Positions 6,323-7,645 of a stretch of 7,645 bases of DNA are shown here, piece by piece. The stretch spans positions 1 through 7,645 of the forward strand of contig CAZHDI010000129.1 of the NCBI GenBank assembly GCA_964531285.1, read 5' to 3'. Position numbers and translations under genes: made by a program. Positions within the stretch are counted from its first letter, which is position 1. Every line of letters begins with the position of its first letter. This DNA is from CAZHDI01 sp964531285 (lineage in GTDB: Bacteria > Pseudomonadota > Alphaproteobacteria > JAJFIK01). Below the pieces are notes generated by a model. The model saw nothing but the letters and a program-made list of their open reading frames with translations. It was not told the DNA's origin and did no database searches.

Positions 6323-6354
6323 AACGCCGCCGTCCGGATCCGGACGGCGGCGTT
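6323..6354 (-). terminator. Perfect 32-nt palindromic terminator between convergent genes
   Basis: The left half AACGCCGCCGTCCGGA is the exact reverse complement of the right half, giving 16-base arms with no fixed spacer; the real loop must use the central bases. On the minus strand it is followed by TTTCTTTTTGCGC, a good T tract, so it should end the receptor transcript well. On the plus strand it is followed by ATTGGTTGTG, a weak T tract, so termination of the giant gene (which ends 27 bases before the stem) is plausible but weaker. Confidence 0.8.
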
Positions 6355-6381
6355 ATTGGTTGTGTCGCGTCGGGACCGCGC

Positions 6382-7645
6382 TCAGAACTGAGCGCGAACC
6401 GACAGCTTGACCGTGCGGCCCGGAAGGGGCACCTCATCCTTCAGGAAGGACGTATGCAGGCGGGCCTCTTCGTCCGTGATGTTCAGCGCCCGGACATCGA
6501 AGGCGATGTTGGGGGCCTGCGCGAACGGACGGGCGGTCGCATAGAGGTTGAACAGCGTGTAGTCATCGGTCGGCAGTTCGAACTCGGTGACCTCATCCTG
6601 CTCGGCGGCATATTCCAGTTCCGCGCGCAACTCGCCCAGGGCCGACCGTGCACCGATGCCGAGAATGGCCGAAAGCGGCGGAATGCGGGGCAGGTTGTCG
6701 TTCCCGGCCACATCCAGCTTGGCATCCACGTAATCGACGCCGATATCGCCGAAGATGTCGAGATCGCCGAACGGCGTGCCCGGAATGGTCAGAACCACGG
6801 CTTCGGCCAGGGCCTCGAAACCCATGAAGCGGGCATCATTGGCCAGGAACTGGAACACCGGCAGTCCGTCTTCCTCTTCCCCGGTCGGGATCTCATAGAT
6901 GAAGTCGCTGTAGTCCGTGTAGAACACATTCACCTGGGCGAAGACATTCTCCCAGCGGCGCCGGGCCGTGGCTTCCACGCCCAGGGCGGTTTCCTTGTCG
7001 AGATCGGGATTGCCGACCTCGAACGCGCCGGTCGCCAGGTGCGGGCCGTTGGAGAACAGCTCTTCCGTGGACGGTGCCCGCTCGGTCCGGAATACGGTCG
7101 CTCCGAGGAAGGTCCCTTCCACGGGCTGATAGCCCAGACCGGCGGAGAGCGACAGACCGTCAAAGGTCCGCTCAAAGCCCGTCCCGGTCACCTCATGCTT
7201 GGTGTGCTCATACCGGGCGCCGGCTTCCAGGTGCCAAGCCTGATCGCCATAATGCTGTACGGTGAACAGGCCGTACTGTGTCGTATCCGTGGGCGGCACG
7301 AAGGCCTCATCGCCGATGGCCGAGAAATCGCGCTGCGAGATCTGGAAACCCACCGCGCCGGTGAGCGCGCCGTATTTCTTCTGCACCGCTTCCCAGCGGG
7401 CTTCCCAACCCTCATTGGTGAAGGTTGTCCCGATCTCGTCGCCTTCCAGTTCCACATGCTCATAATCGGCATAGCCGGCGCGGAATTTCAGGGTCTCGAA
7501 GAAACCGAAATCGCCCCGGATTTCACCGGCGAGATCGACCCGGGTCTGCTCCAGATCGATCCGGACCAGTTCTTCTTCTTCCTCGTCGTGATCGTGATCG
7601 TGGTCGTCCTCGTCGTGCTCTTCATCGTCGTGGTCCTCGTGCACT
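6382..7645 (-). CDS. TonB-dependent outer-membrane receptor, ZnuD-like (zinc uptake), C-terminal part; N terminus beyond the right edge
   Basis: The frame is open to the window edge and ends at TGA (6384-6382), giving 420 codons. No start is visible: the GTG at 7644-7642 is most likely an internal Val. The fragment is most of a 22-strand beta-barrel; the plug and signal peptide lie outside. Diagnostic stretches, counting from the first visible codon, are RAPSTEELFSNGPHLATG (189-206) and FEVGNPDLDKET (208-219), followed by a typical strand pair (FYTDYSDFIYE). The RAP..EELF.NGPH.AT pattern is characteristic of the ZnuD-type receptors. The C-terminal RTVKLSVRAQF ends in Phe, the usual barrel-assembly signal. 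Residues 2-25 are an extracellular-type loop made almost only of His, Asp and Glu (six His), as in ZnuD loops that capture zinc. Transport would need TonB-ExbB-ExbD. Substrate is inferred; another divalent metal such as nickel or copper is possible. It converges on the giant gene. Confidence 0.85.
   Translation of the reverse strand, partial: VHEDHDDEEHDEDDHDHDHDEEEEELVRIDLEQTRVDLAGEIRGDFGFFETLKFRAGYADYEHVELEGDEIGTTFTNEGWEARWEAVQKKYGALTGAVGFQISQRDFSAIGDEAFVPPTDTTQYGLFTVQHYGDQAWHLEAGARYEHTKHEVTGTGFERTFDGLSLSAGLGYQPVEGTFLGATVFRTERAPSTEELFSNGPHLATGAFEVGNPDLDKETALGVEATARRRWENVFAQVNVFYTDYSDFIYEIPTGEEEDGLPVFQFLANDARFMGFEALAEAVVLTIPGTPFGDLDIFGDIGVDYVDAKLDVAGNDNLPRIPPLSAILGIGARSALGELRAELEYAAEQDEVTEFELPTDDYTLFNLYATARPFAQAPNIAFDVRALNITDEEARLHTSFLKDEVPLPGRTVKLSVRAQF

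Overview
The window is GC-rich DNA, most likely from an alphaproteobacterium. The left edge holds the first codons of a gene that matches 5-aminolevulinate synthase (ALAS-type HemA, the C4 route to heme), which among bacteria is largely an alphaproteobacterial trait. Next to it is a near-perfect FNR/FixK box, as expected for hemA regulation in that class. A more exact placement (for example a Maricaulales-like group) would be a guess.

Layout: (1) positions 1-55, minus strand, the start of hemA with a clear ribosome binding site. (2) About 800 bases without a convincing protein gene, between the divergent starts of hemA and the next gene. This stretch holds an FNR/FixK-type site, a perfect 19-nt palindrome, two overlapping inverted repeats with GTCAC/GTGAC arms, and a cluster of four small hairpins, the last followed by a short T run. 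(3) Positions 857-6295, plus strand, one very large single-gene unit of 1812 codons. It encodes a MoxR-type AAA+ ATPase domain, a long disordered acidic and His-rich linker, one transmembrane helix, a second acidic linker, a bacterial SH3-like domain, an unrecognised domain, and a C-terminal formylglycine-generating-enzyme (FGE-sulfatase/C-type-lectin-fold) domain. (4) Positions 6323-6354, a perfect 32-nt palindromic terminator between convergent genes. (5) Positions 6382-7645, minus strand, the C-terminal 420 codons of a TonB-dependent outer-membrane receptor of the ZnuD (zinc uptake) type with a His/Asp/Glu-rich loop.

The most unusual object is the giant fusion. Its parts suggest that a cytoplasmic, nucleotide-binding MoxR module is tethered across the inner membrane to a periplasmic SH3 plus FGE-fold module. 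The ATPase has substitutions at several catalytic positions and the FGE domain lacks the catalytic cysteine pair, so a sensing, scaffolding or signalling role looks more likely than the classical enzyme activities. No von Willebrand A partner gene, which normally accompanies MoxR proteins, lies in the window. The three genes share no obvious pathway. hemA and the zinc receptor are probably just neighbours, although both the giant protein and the receptor carry His-rich acidic stretches that could bind metal.
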